A DNA stretch of 64,000 nt from Anaspis maculata. Its lineage: Eukaryota > Arthropoda > Insecta > Coleoptera > Scraptiidae. A program made the position numbers and the translations under genes. The stretch lies in the NCBI GenBank assembly GCA_949128115.1, contig OX421968.1, positions 53,957,423 to 54,021,422 on the forward strand, in the 5' to 3' direction. Shown here piece by piece: positions 48,456 through 60,660 of the stretch (within the stretch, counting starts at the first letter, position 1; each line of letters starts with the position of its first letter). The notes beneath the pieces are model-generated. The model made no database searches and was not told the origin of the DNA. It saw only the letters and a program-made list of their open reading frames with translations.

Positions 48456-49370
48456 AAAAAAAACCGGCGAATACGGGTCGACTTATTTTCATGTCTCTAC
48501 AACATATCCAAAATTTATGAAAATCGGCCACCATCAGTGCAGAAAGTGATCGTTTTGGCATGGAATGACTCAACAGTATCATACAAAGTGTTCCAAAACG
48601 ACCGTAAAAAGTCCAGCGCAGTTTCGGGGAATGCTTGGAGTACCAGAAAAATATTTTACCTTTACCTGATTACCTGTGTATATCTCTCGAGTAGTAGTGG
48701 TAGAGAAAGGTCAGCCATTCCATGATAACGGACGGGACAAAATTTTCATGTTTTCTTCTACTTTTAATATTATATCTTTATTATGGCCTGAAATATATTT
48801 TATCTATTCCCGTATCGTACTGGCGCTTGACTTTTATGACACTGAAAGGCATTTCTACCTCTAGAGTTTTCCAATTTCTTCCAAATATTTGCGACGAAAT
48901 AGATAAAATAGTATATTACACTCGTCTAATAAGACGTTTCGTCACACTCCTTTCTTTGGGACCCTCCTCACTGCGTTCGTCGTGCCCCAAAAACAGTCGT
49001 GTGACAAACTTCGTCTTATTAAACTCGTATAATAATATACCATGTAAACAATATACCACGTTGTTCAGAAAGGGTCAGTTTATGAAAATTATATGTAGTT
49101 TTTGATGTGAATCTGTAAAGATAGGCTGGGGTTGCGATACAAATATGATAACGGACGGGACACAAAATAGAAGCTCACGAAACCACTGCGAATATTTATC
49201 TAAATAACTGCGAGTCTCTTGGGATATCAGTTCTAACTTTACCATTGACTTAAAAAAGCATTGAACAGGTGTATGTCAAAACAAATTTCGTTTCGATACA
49301 ACAAAGCAAACCAGAGATAAATTGAAAAAATATTAATAACTGATAAAAATAATTGATATAATTGGAGGAT
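48456..49370. other. Spacer with small hairpin element
   Basis: Contains a 120-bp hairpin at about 48918-49032 (ACACTCGTCTAATAAGACG pairing with CGTCTTATTAAACTCGTAT) and, outside it, a direct repeat ATGATAACGGACGGGACA at about 48722-48739 and 49145-49162. The direct repeat may be a long target duplication around a 0.4-kb insertion. The open frames here have no recognisable product. Confidence 0.5.
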
Positions 49371-49642
49371 TCTCAGCGTAAGCCAAGCTTTATTAATTGA
49401 ACTTTCCACCTGTACAAGAGCTTCCGTATGACCAGAGCTTCATCTGCATGGTTATCTGTGTGACTAGACAAAATATTTCATGAATATTTCTTGTGAGGTG
49501 AGTTTTACCAAATAGATTTTTCATCTATTTGAAAGATTAAATGAATCCTGAGTGTAAATCGAGCCTAATCTGATGGATTGTGCGCCTGTACAAGAAACTG
49601 AATAAAACCTACATGTAAATCAAGCTTTATCTAACCAACTAT

Positions 49643-49807
49643 AGATGCGTTCAGTCAGCTTATTTAGCCGCGAGTTTTAATTTTAGTCGCAAGCGCAGCG
49701 ACGCCCATTGGCTCTTATGAACCAGCCTCCTCGGAACAGCCAATAAGCGATGCGGCGCTTACGGCTAAAATTAAAATTGCGGCTAAATAAGCTGACTGAA
49801 CGCACCT
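49643..49807. mobile_element. Palindromic MITE copy 1, PIF/Harbinger-like
   Basis: 165-bp palindrome with ends AGATGCGTTCAGTCAGC and complement of AGGTGCGTTCAGTCAGC, flanked by TAT at 49640-49642 and 49808-49810. Same terminal family as the neighbour at 49832. Confidence 0.75.
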
Positions 49808-49831
49808 TATGACTGTTGAAAGACTGAGTTA

Positions 49832-50322
49832 AGGTGCGTTCAGTCAGCTTATTTAGTCGCTGTTTTAGTTGTTGTCGTAACAGAGAAGAGCGTTCATACA
49901 GCAAGATTTAGTCGTAAGAATTGACCAATAGGAGCTCGAATGATACTGCGCGAACCTTCATCTTCATACGGTCCGTGTTCATAATGGGTAGTATTAATAT
50001 AAAAACTCGTAAAAAAAATAAGCATAAATAAGTATTTGCTTACATTTATGAGGAGTACAACTCCTCTGAAATCGAATCAAATGCTTATGCTATTTTTTTA
50101 TTGATACATACAACCCATTACCATCACCATCCATGCTCATACCTTATACCGGTAATTACGCAACCTGCAAGTCGGCATCATACGACAAAGTTCGGAATTC
50201 TTACGACTAAAATTAAAACTAAAACTCTTTATGAACGCCGCGCATATGACGCGTGCTTTCTACTTTCAAATTTACGACAACGACTACGACTAAAACTAAA
50301 ACCAAGCTGACTGAACCCACCT
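49832..50322. mobile_element. Palindromic MITE copy 2 with nested MITE
   Basis: Ends AGGTGCGTTCAGTCAGC and complement of AGGTGGGTTCAGTCAGC, flanked by TTA at 49829-49831 and 50323-50325. Subterminal TTAGTCG / CGACTAA words pair between arms. The interior is interrupted by the separate small element at 49984-50118. Confidence 0.75.
49984..50118. mobile_element. Nested 135-bp palindromic MITE, TA-flanked
   Basis: ATGGGTAGTATTAATA and complementary TTGATACATACAACCCAT ends, with TA on each side (49982-49983, 50119-50120). Arms share AAATAAGCATA and GAGGAGT/ACTCCTC. A relic of the same family lies at 40973. Confidence 0.7.
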
Positions 50323-50487
50323 TTAACCCTGAGCGTAAACTAGGCTTCACCTGATTACCTCTGTATGTATCTGGACTCTGGAGAAAAACATTTGAAAATT
50401 CTGCGTGTAAGCTGAGCTTTATCTGGTTATTTGTGTGACTATGCGGAAGATTTAGTGAATCTTGCTTGTGAGGCGAGCTTTACTTAT

Positions 50488-50670
50488 TAGATTCAGATTC
50501 TTTATTAGCTCTTCAATAATTATTAAAGAACATATACCTAATTGAAATATTGCAACTATGGGTTGCAAATGAGCATCGTCAATGTATAGTATAAACAAAA
50601 AAAACAATATAATAAATATTAACATATAAACTATGCAATGATTATTTATTGTGAATGGACAAACGGACAA
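50488..50670 (-). mobile_element. Possible LINE 3' end relic
   Basis: AGATTCAGATTCTTTATTAGC at the left could, on the minus strand, be the tail of a LINE ending in short GAATCT repeats, as some insect LINEs do. No coding part is recognisable and no target duplication was found. Confidence 0.25.
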
Positions 50671-51090
50671 ATAATCAAAAGATAAAATACCAGACTATCT
50701 AGACATCAAAAAATTTCGGGTACGGTACGGATAACGGCCACACGTAAATCCAAACAAAAAAATTGGCAAACCACTCAGAAGTACTCAGAACGGTGTGTAT
50801 AATGATATATTCTAAAATGAAATTTGAACATTGGAGAAAAGTAGTTTTCTTGACAATTTTGTGTTTTAGTGGGCATGCGCAAGATTTGACAGTTCGGGTC
50901 GGCTAGCACCAGAGGTATAGAGTGGGGAGAATGATTACAGAGCTGTGCGAGTCTGGCTAGCACGCGAAGGTCGAATTTTTGCCGACCGGCAAGGAACGTG
51001 AGCATTCGCTCTAGACCTGATGATAACTACTATTCTGCGTGTAAGCCGAGCTTCATCTGATAACCTCTCTACCTATGCGTGTGCAAAAGA

Positions 51091-52544
51091 TCGCATGGCA
51101 TTTCTAGAAAACTAGCCGAAGTAATTTCTTATTAAACAGAGTAACCAAGGGTTCCACAAAAAAAATTAAGAGCGGTTCAAGGTAAACCGAGATTGAACGG
51201 ATTTTTTTCTGGTCAATGCTGGTGGATTCACTATGGAAAACACGTTGAACTACTCAGAATAGTGTCTAAAATAAGAATTCAGAATGAAACTTGCGGATCA
51301 TTACTTGCACTTTCTTGTTTTCCCGTATTTACTGTGACTAGGTCATAAAGGCGCGCAAGCGCGCCTTTAACCAAACCGAAAGTCAAGTGGTCCTGAACAT
51401 TAGATAAACTTGAAGATTAAATAATCTCGAAAACTGAATTATCTCGAAAACTGAATAATCTCAAAGAATGAATACCCACCCTTAAAATTATTCGAATTAT
51501 AATTTCTCCTCAACATTACTTTATCATCCGTTATTGTAGAACACACAATGAAAAAGATATCAAGTTTTCAGATCATTAACATTTCATAGCTTGAAATTTC
51601 TTCTTTCCAAAATCTGTATACCTATAAGATTCGGAGGCCACCATAAAACATGCTATAAAATGCGAACACCGAGGCGATTCCCCAATTGTTTGGCACACGT
51701 TGGCTGATTCGAATAAAAAAAAAAGTAACTGAAATGTTTCAGGAATATATTCAAAAATTTCAATTTAGATAAGTCAAACTTTTTTCCAGATATTCACAAA
51801 GTCACTATTGCAATTTCGGTGTTCTAGTTGACCGTTCTAACACTCGATAACAACGTAATCTAATGAGATGCACCTAGGTACTCATTTTACTTTCGAATTT
51901 CGATTAAGCTTGGAGCATAGTAATAGGCAACACAACATACAACAGTAACCTTCGCATTTTCCTAGTCAAATCTTGGTGGACATCTCTTTTCTAGAGTAAG
52001 CATGATGAGCATGATGGCCTGTAAATAAAACACTCACCTTTTCGCTAATTATACAACAGCTAAACCACAGAATAATGCTGAACTCTGAACTGCGACCTGC
52101 GACTACACGAACACGCCGTAAACACAGAATCACAGAAATGAAATGCGTTATTGCGTTCTAGCATTGAATGTTTTAGTAAATTCCAAAACAAATTTGGAAA
52201 CCACACTCAGATGTAGACAACCAAACATACTTCAACTGTGTAAGGGAACAGTGTCTAAGCTGACGCAATCAAATATGAATTATTTTATAAAAAAGTACCG
52301 AACTTTCGGCAGAACACCAACATTAAAAAATTAATTCTGAAAATTGTGACCAAATATCATATGATGATCATGTTCGTTTTCACGTTTATTACTTCTTGTG
52401 ATACATTCAGTGTTCACAGTCACCTCAATGTCCCCTATCAGTTCGTTTCAAACTACCTACTTGACCTCGTGATTAAGTTCGAAGTTCGAACAGCGCAATC
52501 GCGCCGTACATGGCCTTGAAGTGGACATCTCTTTTCCAGGATTG
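51091..52544. other. Spacer with one dispersed repeat
   Basis: Mostly unassigned AT-rich DNA. The exception is about 51904-51996 (GGAGCATAGTAATAGGCAAC through TGGACATCTCTTTTCTAGAG), which recurs inverted at 60496-60660. No gene seen. Confidence 0.5.
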
Positions 52545-52990
52545 CGTTCGAGAACTACACTATATTCTGCGATTCTTACATTTTTGGAGTAGGGGTATCA
52601 AGTAAGGCAAAGTAACTACCACTTTCCGAACGATTTTCGCTGTGCTGGAAATGTCACTGTCAATCTCACTGATTGATGATCGCAGTGCTGTTCAGTTTCA
52701 AAGTAAAAAAAGCTTTTCTGATAAAGTACCCATTTTTATAGGTACCCACGTAAATACCCAATCGAAACGAATATGGTAAAAATAAAATAAGTCTGACAGA
52801 GAAATATGTGGGGTGCTGAGGTGCGCATGACGAGTAACTTTCACGGCGCTCGGAGGTGCTGCGAATTTTGTCACTTCAACGCGACACGTTTTGAGTTCTC
52901 GAACGGTTTCTGCGTTACCGATAGTGCGCACAGAAAAGATCTCGAACGGTCATTTCCGCAACAATCGCAGAATAGTGTAGTTCTCGAACG
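52545..52990. mobile_element. MITE-like element with ~28-bp inverted ends
   Basis: CGTTCGAGAACTACACTAT followed by TTCTGCGATT at the left is complementary to AATCGCAGAATAGTGTAG then TTCTCGAACG at the right. Further CTCGAACGG words near 52895 and 52942 are subterminal repeats. About 446 bp, no target duplication identified, no protein. Confidence 0.65.
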
Positions 52991-54359
52991 GAACCCAGAG
53001 TAAGAGGATGGTAATAGTGATAAACCGTTTGGAGGACAGGGAGCAACTAGAGGAAGAGGGAAAGGGGAAAGGACCAGGCACCACTTTATGCTATTGTGCA
53101 TGTGTGGCGTGCCCTGGAAGAAATAATGCGACGCAATTAAATTTTAATATTGGAATAGGGACGTATTTCATCATTCGTCCCTCACCCTCATGGACTTGAA
53201 AATGTCTGTAGAAGTAAATGTAATATGTGTTTCGTTACCAAAAAAAGTCTGGAAAGAAATGGAGAGAAGAGAACGTAACTAATCGAAATTTTCTTGAATG
53301 AAAACGTGCATAAATAAGGAAATTGAACAAATCCTACCTGCCAGTCTTTTTTGGATCATCTGTCGATGACTCACTGCAATATGCGATATTCAAAGGCACG
53401 ACTTGCGCTGTAGGTTCGCAAAGCTAGGGGATGGAACTCATGCGTCTGCGCGAGCTAGGAAAAGTCAAAACCTGCAGATTTTCAGCCATCGATTTAACAA
53501 AGGAAAATAGATGACAAGAAACTCCTGATATCCATGCTAGATTATGCGGAATGATGTTGTCCATGTGCATTGCTGTCGAAAAAATGAATTCCGCGCGTAT
53601 CGTGCTCCGAAAAGAACGAAAAAGCCGTTTTCAGTGTATAACTGGTTGCCTAGAAGGTGATGTTTTTTGGGAACACACATGAAATGGAACAGTAATGTTC
53701 TTTTCGTACGGTTTTTGCAGCCAGGCACTTAACAAACTGCCTGTCATTTTTGAAAAAAAACAGAAAACACAAAACCTATGATATATTATACATATAGCCC
53801 GATTAAATTTTAGTCACCATTTGTTTACATGCAGTTTCATGCCATTGACTGACAGGACGGCAACCGTAAGGCAGAGAAGAATACTAGAAGTAGGGCGGTA
53901 TTTTCAAAAACACACCAACTGATAAACACGTCACCATATTTTCGCTCCTTGTGTATCTAAAACTGATCCATCATTGCTGGTCTTGAACACAATGAAAGAT
54001 CAAGAAACACTCTTTTTTCCATAGCTTATTTGAAAGTTTCATTTCCAGCCGTTTCAATAATATACAATGTTCAAATTACGCTTTTTACATGTGTTAGCAT
54101 ACGGCACTATTCTCAAATCCCCTAGCATGGTTGCGCCAGCGCAGAAATGGCACTGAATTTCGCCTATTGCAGATAGAATTGTCTTGTAGCGGACATCAAC
54201 TGAAAAAAATACTGAATATTTCAAGAGCTAAATAAATATTAGACATTATTATATGGCGATCAATTAGGTTGTGAAAGTATTTTAGTTGTTTTGAAAGCAC
54301 TTCAGTTATCCATCGTAGTTACTGACCCTTTATTGTTGATTAACAAGAGCTTGAATATC
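52991..54359. other. Unassigned region
   Basis: Purine-rich stretch at about 53030-53080 and several short open frames on both strands without motif. Nothing in it pairs or repeats obviously within the window. Confidence 0.4.
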
Positions 54360-54361
54360 TA

Positions 54362-55245
54362 AACTGCTTGACAATTGAACTGCAACACCTAAAAATTAGG
54401 TACGTTTTCATATTGAGATAGCTCGAAAAATATTTGACGGATTCCAGAAATTCAGGCATGTGAGGAAAGATCATTTCTTTGATTATCGAGTGCTGGTATT
54501 GATGATAAGTTTGGTTGCACAATTTGTCATATACAGGGTGCCAACGGAGAGCGTGCAGATATGGGCAATCTTTCACCTTGTACAACTTTCAAAAAAAAAA
54601 GTCTGAGATTTTTCCATTTTGGAATTGAACGGTTTTGGAATTTTGCCCCTTACTTTTTTTACAAAAATTGTGCTCAATTTTCTGAAATATGCACTTTCTG
54701 ATTAAGAAAAAGAAATAGAGACATTGCTTGTTTTCAAACGGCGTCCATATTGAATTTGCTTACGAAGATTTTCATTTGAGCCTCCACATCCCCTAGAAAC
54801 TACCCCTTTTGGGACACCGTCTCACAACAAGATATGCAATGCTTCATTTAAAAGGCCTAAGAAAAGTACTCATTAGTGATTGGATTGAAATAAGGATACT
54901 ATGATGACCCCACACGTACAGCTCCCTAAAAACCACCCCTTGACTTCAAGGGACAGGGACAGGGTTGGTATGATGAAGACATGCAATACATGAAAATTCC
55001 AAAAAAAACGTCTTTTTCAACTGTTCCACTAAAACAGTGATGCTACACGATGACCCTTTGCGTAGGTCATCCCAACATTTTCATTTTCATGCCCATATCT
55101 GCACGCTCTATGTTGGCACCCTGTATATGACAAATTGTGCAATCAAACTTATCATCAATACCAGCACTCGATAGTCAAAGAAATGATCTTTGCTCACATG
55201 CCGAATTTCTGGAATCCGTCAAATATTTTTCTAGCTATTCTATTT
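54362..55245. mobile_element. Foldback element (family AASTGCTYG), right end worn
   Basis: The left terminus AACTGCTTGACAATTGAAC after TA (54360-54361) matches the family. A TACAGGGTGCC boundary follows, with CAGGG at 54534, 172 bp inside the left end. The mirrored boundary lies at about 55113-55130 and the mirrored outer arm runs to about 55245, where pairing fades. The right terminus is therefore lost or diverged. The hairpin interior near 54640-55000 pairs poorly. Confidence 0.75.
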
Positions 55246-56192
55246 CAATTTTTTTTAAGGCACTCAGAATTAACATATCGCGCTGCGGTTTACACTATGA
55301 ACCATATAAAAACTGTGGTTTATTTATTTAAAAAAATGAAAAAAATGAGTCTGTAACCTATTGATCTTCGATATTGTACGACCGTCCCGAGGATCGTCCA
55401 TAATGAGCATGGTACAATCTCAATATGGTACGTATTGCTTTGCAACTTGATATAGGTACCAATATTGTGAATAGTACACCCAATTTTAAGTTTTGGATTT
55501 ATTTGACTGTTTCACACGGTCCAGGGTCCTGCCGTGGCAATATTCTTACTATTTATTTTATAATTTGAAAACCAGAAACTCACCTCGTGTTTTTTTCTAG
55601 CATTTGAAGTAGCATAAATACCCTAAAATAAATTTTTCCGAAATGTCCCATATTTTCGGTTTTTTTCCGAGAATTCAATTTTTCCGGAAAGTCTAGAACT
55701 CTACTAGGAACAGATTGATCAGAAAATGGAAATACAATGAAACAATGGATCAATTAACCTCAACTACTCTCCTACATTTTTGTTTTCAACAATCCAAATG
55801 GATTTTTTTTTCCTTCAAATCCTTAGCCGCTCTACTTTAGGATGAATGACCAGCAACAAATTGAAATACTTACGCTCATAAGGCTGGTAAATGCGGCAAA
55901 ACAGTTGCATTCTGGTGCGGCTCCGGCGTTACATGTCAATCACGTTGGGGGATCTAATTTGCAGGTCTGGCAGGTCAGCTCAACTCCGGCTGCTATCACC
56001 TCACAAAATCCTTCAGATCTTCCGTTACCCATTCTAGTCTCGCCTCGTCCTCGTCCTGTCATCATCAAGTGTTATTCAATGAATATCCTTCTCAAGCGCA
56101 CTCCAGATGGTGCATGTAACTAGCTACTCGTTCATCCTGGAATAATAACACAATAAGTCATAATATACTCATACGATAATTGATTGATAATA
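55246..56192. other. Unassigned region
   Basis: No repeat partner noticed. An open plus-strand frame at 55842-56123 (93 codons, ends TAG) has fairly even composition but no domain I recognise, so I do not call it a gene. Confidence 0.4.
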
Positions 56193-56194
56193 TA

Positions 56195-57238
56195 CAGGCT
56201 GTCCCGGAATCAGTGTTACAAAACTCACATGGAGATAGGAAATTGAAAAATAAGGGGACTTTTGTTGATAAACATACCCTCCCAAACGTATAATAACGGA
56301 GATACAGGCCTTCAAAGTTGTTTTTTGGAAACAGTTTTTTTTGCATAACTTTTGAACCGTTCAACCGATTTCAGTCAAATTTGGACTTAAGTTTACTGAA
56401 ACAGGTCTCTATTGAACAATAAGAACGCATTTCATCAAACATTTTTAGGGCCGAAGATAATAGGGGGTGTCCTCCCCCTTTCCCCCCTATTTTTGACCTC
56501 TCCAAATATTTTTGGAAATTGTTTCAATTTTTGAATTTTACGTTCAATTTAAAGAAAAAAGTTACTCTTGCGAAATGTTGATTAGAGGCTTAGTTTTTGA
56601 GATATTTGGGATTGAAACATTGCAAAACATCTCAAAATCGCCACTTTCCTGGTCCTAAAAATTAAAATTCAATAAAACCCATGATTCGTCAACTGGAATG
56701 AGTTTTCTGGGTGTTTTAAGTTGATAAATCATCATTTTCGCTGATAAACATGGAGTTTTTCAGAAATTCAGAGAAAAAAACAATTTGGGCCCTGGAAAGT
56801 GGCGATTTCGTGATGTTTTCTAATGTTTTAAACCCAAATATCTTGAAAAAGAACCCCCTAATAAAAATTTGGCAAGAGTAACTTTTTTCTTTAAATTGAA
56901 CGCAGAATTCAAGAATTGGAACCGTTTCCAAAAATATTCAGGAAGGTTAAAAATAGGGGGAAAAGGGGGAGGGTACCTCCTATTATCTTCGCCCCTAAAA
57001 ATGTCTGATGAAATTCGTTATTACTGTTCAATAAAGACCTGTGTTAATAAACTTTAGTTCGAATTTGAATAAAATCGGCTGAACGGTTCAAAAACTATGC
57101 AAAAAAAAACTGTTTTTAAAAAACAACTTTGAAGGCCCGTATCTCCGTTATTATACGTTTGGGAGGGTATGTTTGTCAACAAAAGTTCCCTTATTTTATC
57201 TCCCTGTGAGTTTTGTAACACTAATTCCGGGACACCTG
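56195..57238. mobile_element. Foldback element (family 1), TA-flanked
   Basis: CAGGCTGTCCCGGAATCAG and complement of CAGGTGTCCCGGAATTAG, TA at 56193-56194 and 57239-57240. Arms of about 470 bp. Long stretches match the element at 33731-34367, but this copy has an additional central segment (about 56560-56880), so the two differ by an internal deletion or insertion. Confidence 0.87.
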
Positions 57239-57569
57239 TATATGAACATTGCCTTTCAACAAAATCAATGCTCAGTTGATAATATACCTTAAAAATAAAT
57301 TGTCCATTGGAGCGCTTTGTTTTTAAATTCCGTTAAATTCATTTATGGCTTTTCCGTGAGATGTGCCCCAAAGTTATCGAAATTAATTTAACAAAAATCA
57401 AAATTAACGTAGAAACGCGGCAGCATCAGCAGCAGGAAAATTCGAAAACACTGACGCAACTAAAGTCAATCCAAAGTTTTACAAGTGTCAATGATGTCAA
57501 TAGTGGAGAACTAAATAAATTTAGGCTGCGAAAAGGTGGTGACTTTCGGTTATTTTGGATAATCAAATG

Positions 57570-58340
57570 ATTGAAAAAAATATAGCAATGTAGGGGATGA
57601 AAAACTGAATAAGAAAAATTTAAGTTTCATTTCCAACCATCTTGGGAACCATGGAAAAAATGGAGAAGATGGAAAAACTTGCGCCGCGGCTCATTTTCTG
57701 AAACGGTGAGAGATGTGTGAAAACTCCCAGGGACAAAGTTGTAGGGAAATGAATAATTGACAAAAAAGTTCAAGGGAGCATATATGTCTAACTTATTCAG
57801 TTTAGCCGTTAATCGCGGTCAAAGTCGCGCCGCGCCGGTCCAGTGAAGTGGAAGAACTGTCCGCGTGACATTTTTCCTAAAATGCTGCGAGAACGGCAAG
57901 AGATATCCGAAAACTTTGAACGACAAATGTGCAGAGAATTGAATGTTCCACTATAAAATCTTCGAGGCCGATTATTAGCTTTTTCAGTTCAGTCGTGAAC
58001 CACGTTCGAAGTTGCGCGAAAATCCTGTTAATGAAGTGGTCCTTTTGGAAAACTTACAAAAATCCTAGACTACATGAAAAAATAAATGACAGTATAGAGG
58101 ATTAAAAACTGAATCTGAAAAAGCAAAATTTCATTTCACACTGTTTCGGGAAACCTAAGAAAAAAAGAAAATCTTCAAAAATTGCGATTTGCACTTCCAG
58201 CTTCCTCATTGAATACTGGAATAAACGTAATAAAAATGAGAAATGTGCTCAAACAAGCTTGTAGAGGATTAAATGATCTATAGAAAATCCCTGGATGTCA
58301 TGTATGTACCTTTTTCGGCTTAGCTGCCGAGCGCTATCAA
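57570..58340. repeat. Half-copy of foldback family 3, plus a decayed direct copy
   Basis: 57570-58060 matches the left arm and loop of the element at 45905-48455 (GGAACCATGG, ACGGTGAGAG, GTCCGCGTGACATT, CGTTCGAAGTTGCGCGA) but has no right arm. 58080-58340 repeats the same order in weaker form. The first contains the uninterrupted LINE target site at 58008-58049. Confidence 0.8.
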
Positions 58341-58487
58341 AGTTGAGGTACATGACTCGTGACGCGCCGCATATGTGGCCAAACTGGCAGGACGTTTCGA
58401 TGATTGTTCAAGTGATTATAAAACATGATGAAATTATTGTAAAAAAAGCGAGCTTCCTTTAATATCTGGTAACTATTGTTTAGAATA

Positions 58488-60238
58488 CAGGGTGTCCCAT
58501 AATTAGCGTGCAATACTTCACCAGCAGATTCTACGGCTGAAAATAAGAAAAAAGTTCCCATAAACATAGGTCGAAAAATGCTTCATGAGCGAGCTACAGC
58601 CCTCTAAAAGTAGTACCCTGAAGGTGGTTTTTATTTAATATTTTCGAAACTGTTGACAGCACATTTATGAAATTTTGCACATTGACCAATCTTTTGATGT
58701 CTCATAATATGCAATAATGATAATTTCAAAATTCTATCCAGAAATGGGTCAGACTGTGGGGGGTGGGGGGTAAAATCACCCCAACTTTTTCAAGTGTCGT
58801 TGTTTTTTTGCAACTTTAGCATGAATTCATGAAACGTCAAAGCATTTTGCATGAAAAAGGTCCTCTTGTTCAACTTTGATAGGAAGCACCGTTCTCGAGT
58901 AAAATCGATTTGAAAATTACCCTACCTGTCATAAAAATTCATAATGAAATTACAAAAAGAAAAAAATTGAGCGTAGGCCATGGAACACGACTACTATGTT
59001 TGGGGAAAAATAATTAAGACAGGGTGACAGATTCATGAAATAAGTGACAGTGTGTTTGAAAGTTGTGTTTAAAGAGTTTCTGATGCGACTAAAGAAGTTG
59101 TTGACGGGAATAGGTTTTATTTTATTTTTTTCGTCAAGTAGAAACTCCTCCAAAAAAAAAATGTACGGGCATTGCTATCAAATTTTGTAAATTACAAAAA
59201 AAAATGAAAATTTTTGATTTTGATTACTGAAAATTCAAAAATTAGATAACATCGACAATGCATCTTTCCCCAAGAAAGTCGAATGCCAAATTTGAACTTT
59301 CTATTTTCAAAAAAAGGTACCAAAAATGTTTTCTACTATTTAATTCACTTTTTCATGTCTACGAGAAATCATTTTTGGTGCCCTTTTTTTGAGAATAGAA
59401 AGTTCAAATTCGGCATGCGACTTTCTTGGGGAAAGATGCATTGTCAATGCTATCTAGTTTTCTAATTTTCAAAAATCAAAATCAAAAATTTTCAAAATTT
59501 GATAGCAATGCCCGTACATTTTCTTTTTGGAGGAGTTTCTACTTGACGAAAAAAATAAAATAAGACCGCTTCCCGTCAACAGCTTCTTTAGTCGAATCAG
59601 AAACCCCTTAAAGCTAATTAAAGAAGTTTTATTGCGGGTACTGTTTTGTAAAAATGGAACGTTTCAAAAACCAAGAGCTGGCAGACATGCACTTCATGTA
59701 TGGCTTCTGTAATGGTCGTGCTCTGGCCTGTCACCTGTCTCGATTATTTTTTTCCCAAACATAGAGTCGTGTTTCATGGCCTACGCTCAATTTTAATTTT
59801 TTTTGTAATTTTCATTATGAATTTTTATGTCATGTAGGCTAAGTTTCAAATCGATTTTACTCGAGAACGGTGCTTCCTATCGAAGTTGAACAAGGGGACA
59901 TTTTTACTGCAAAATGCTTTGGGGTTTCATAATTTTATGCTAAAGTTGCAAAAAAAACGGCACCCCCCACAGTCTGACCCATTTCTGGATAGAATTTTGA
60001 AATTGTTATCATCACATATTATTAGACATGAAAAGATTGGTCGATGTGCAGAATTTCATGATTCTGCTGTTAACAGTTTCGCAGCTTTAAATAAAAACCA
60101 TCTTCAGGGTACCACTTTTAAAGGGCTGTAGCTTGCTTATGAAGCATTTTTCGACCTATGTTTATGGGAACTTTTTTTCTTAGTTTGGGTCGCAGAATCT
60201 GCTGGTGAAGTATTGCACGCTAATTATGGGACATCCTG
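58488..60238. mobile_element. 1.75-kb foldback element (family 2), TA-flanked
   Basis: CAGGGTGTCCCATAATTAG and complement of CAGGATGTCCCATAATTAG, TA at 58486-58487 and 60239-60240. Arms of about 800 bp pair almost to a very small loop near 59330-59370, so the transcript would be a very long hairpin. The right arm has an extra unpaired stretch of about 120 bp at 59620-59740, and the left arm a smaller one near 59040. Terminal portions match the element at 36188. Confidence 0.88.
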
Positions 60239-60327
60239 TATAACTCCTCAGATGAATGCTTTGTTTTCTATAAATTTTCTTGTTTGGCAGAATTAAAACT
60301 GAAATACTCGTATTTTGTAACACATTA

Positions 60328-60484
60328 GGTATGTCCCAACACTCAAAACCAGTTCTAGAACCGTACAAAGCATGCGTCCAAATGAATTATAGGCGCACAC
60401 GATACGCGCACGCATCGGATAATCCATTTGGACGCATGTTTTGAACGGTTCTAGAACTGGTTTTGAGTGTTGTTGGGACAGACC
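60328..60484. mobile_element. Palindromic MITE (GTCCCAACACTCAAAACC)
   Basis: Arms from GGTATGTCCCAACACTC and complement of GGTCTGTCCCAACAACAC pair through CAGTTCTAGAACYGT and ATGCGTCCAAATG. TA at each edge (60326-60327 and 60485-60486) could be the target. The loop is about 45 bp with GCGCACACGATACGCGCACG. Confidence 0.75.
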
Positions 60485-60495
60485 TAATATAATCC

Positions 60496-60660
60496 GTACT
60501 CTAGAAAAGAGATGTCCACCAAGATTTGACTAGAAAAATGCGCAGTAGGTCCGGTCGGTCCTTTCTTTCGCATTGAGTACGATCATTCGTCTCACTTTTC
60601 AGCTCAGCGAAGGTTACTGTTGTATGTTGTGTTGCCTATTATTATGCTCCAAGTTTCATC
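60496..60660. repeat. Dispersed repeat, inverted copy of 51904-51996
   Basis: Matches in two blocks (about 60496-60540 and 60607-60655) separated by about 66 bp that the other copy lacks. The break lies at a repeated GCG, so it could be a deletion in the other copy or an insertion here. Confidence 0.7.

Larger units (their letters stand above)
49370..51090. repeat. Degenerate ~60-bp minisatellite split by insertions
   Basis: A motif like GCGTGTAAGCYGAGCTTTAT then CTGNTTANCTGTGTGNCTA recurs near 49374, 49428, 49490, 49545, 49608, 50328, 50398, 50460 and 51033. Spacing is about 55-70 bp where undisturbed. The series is interrupted by two MITEs (49643-49807, 49832-50322) and by about 540 bp at 50490-51030. 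Copies are strongly diverged, so this is an old array. Confidence 0.65.
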
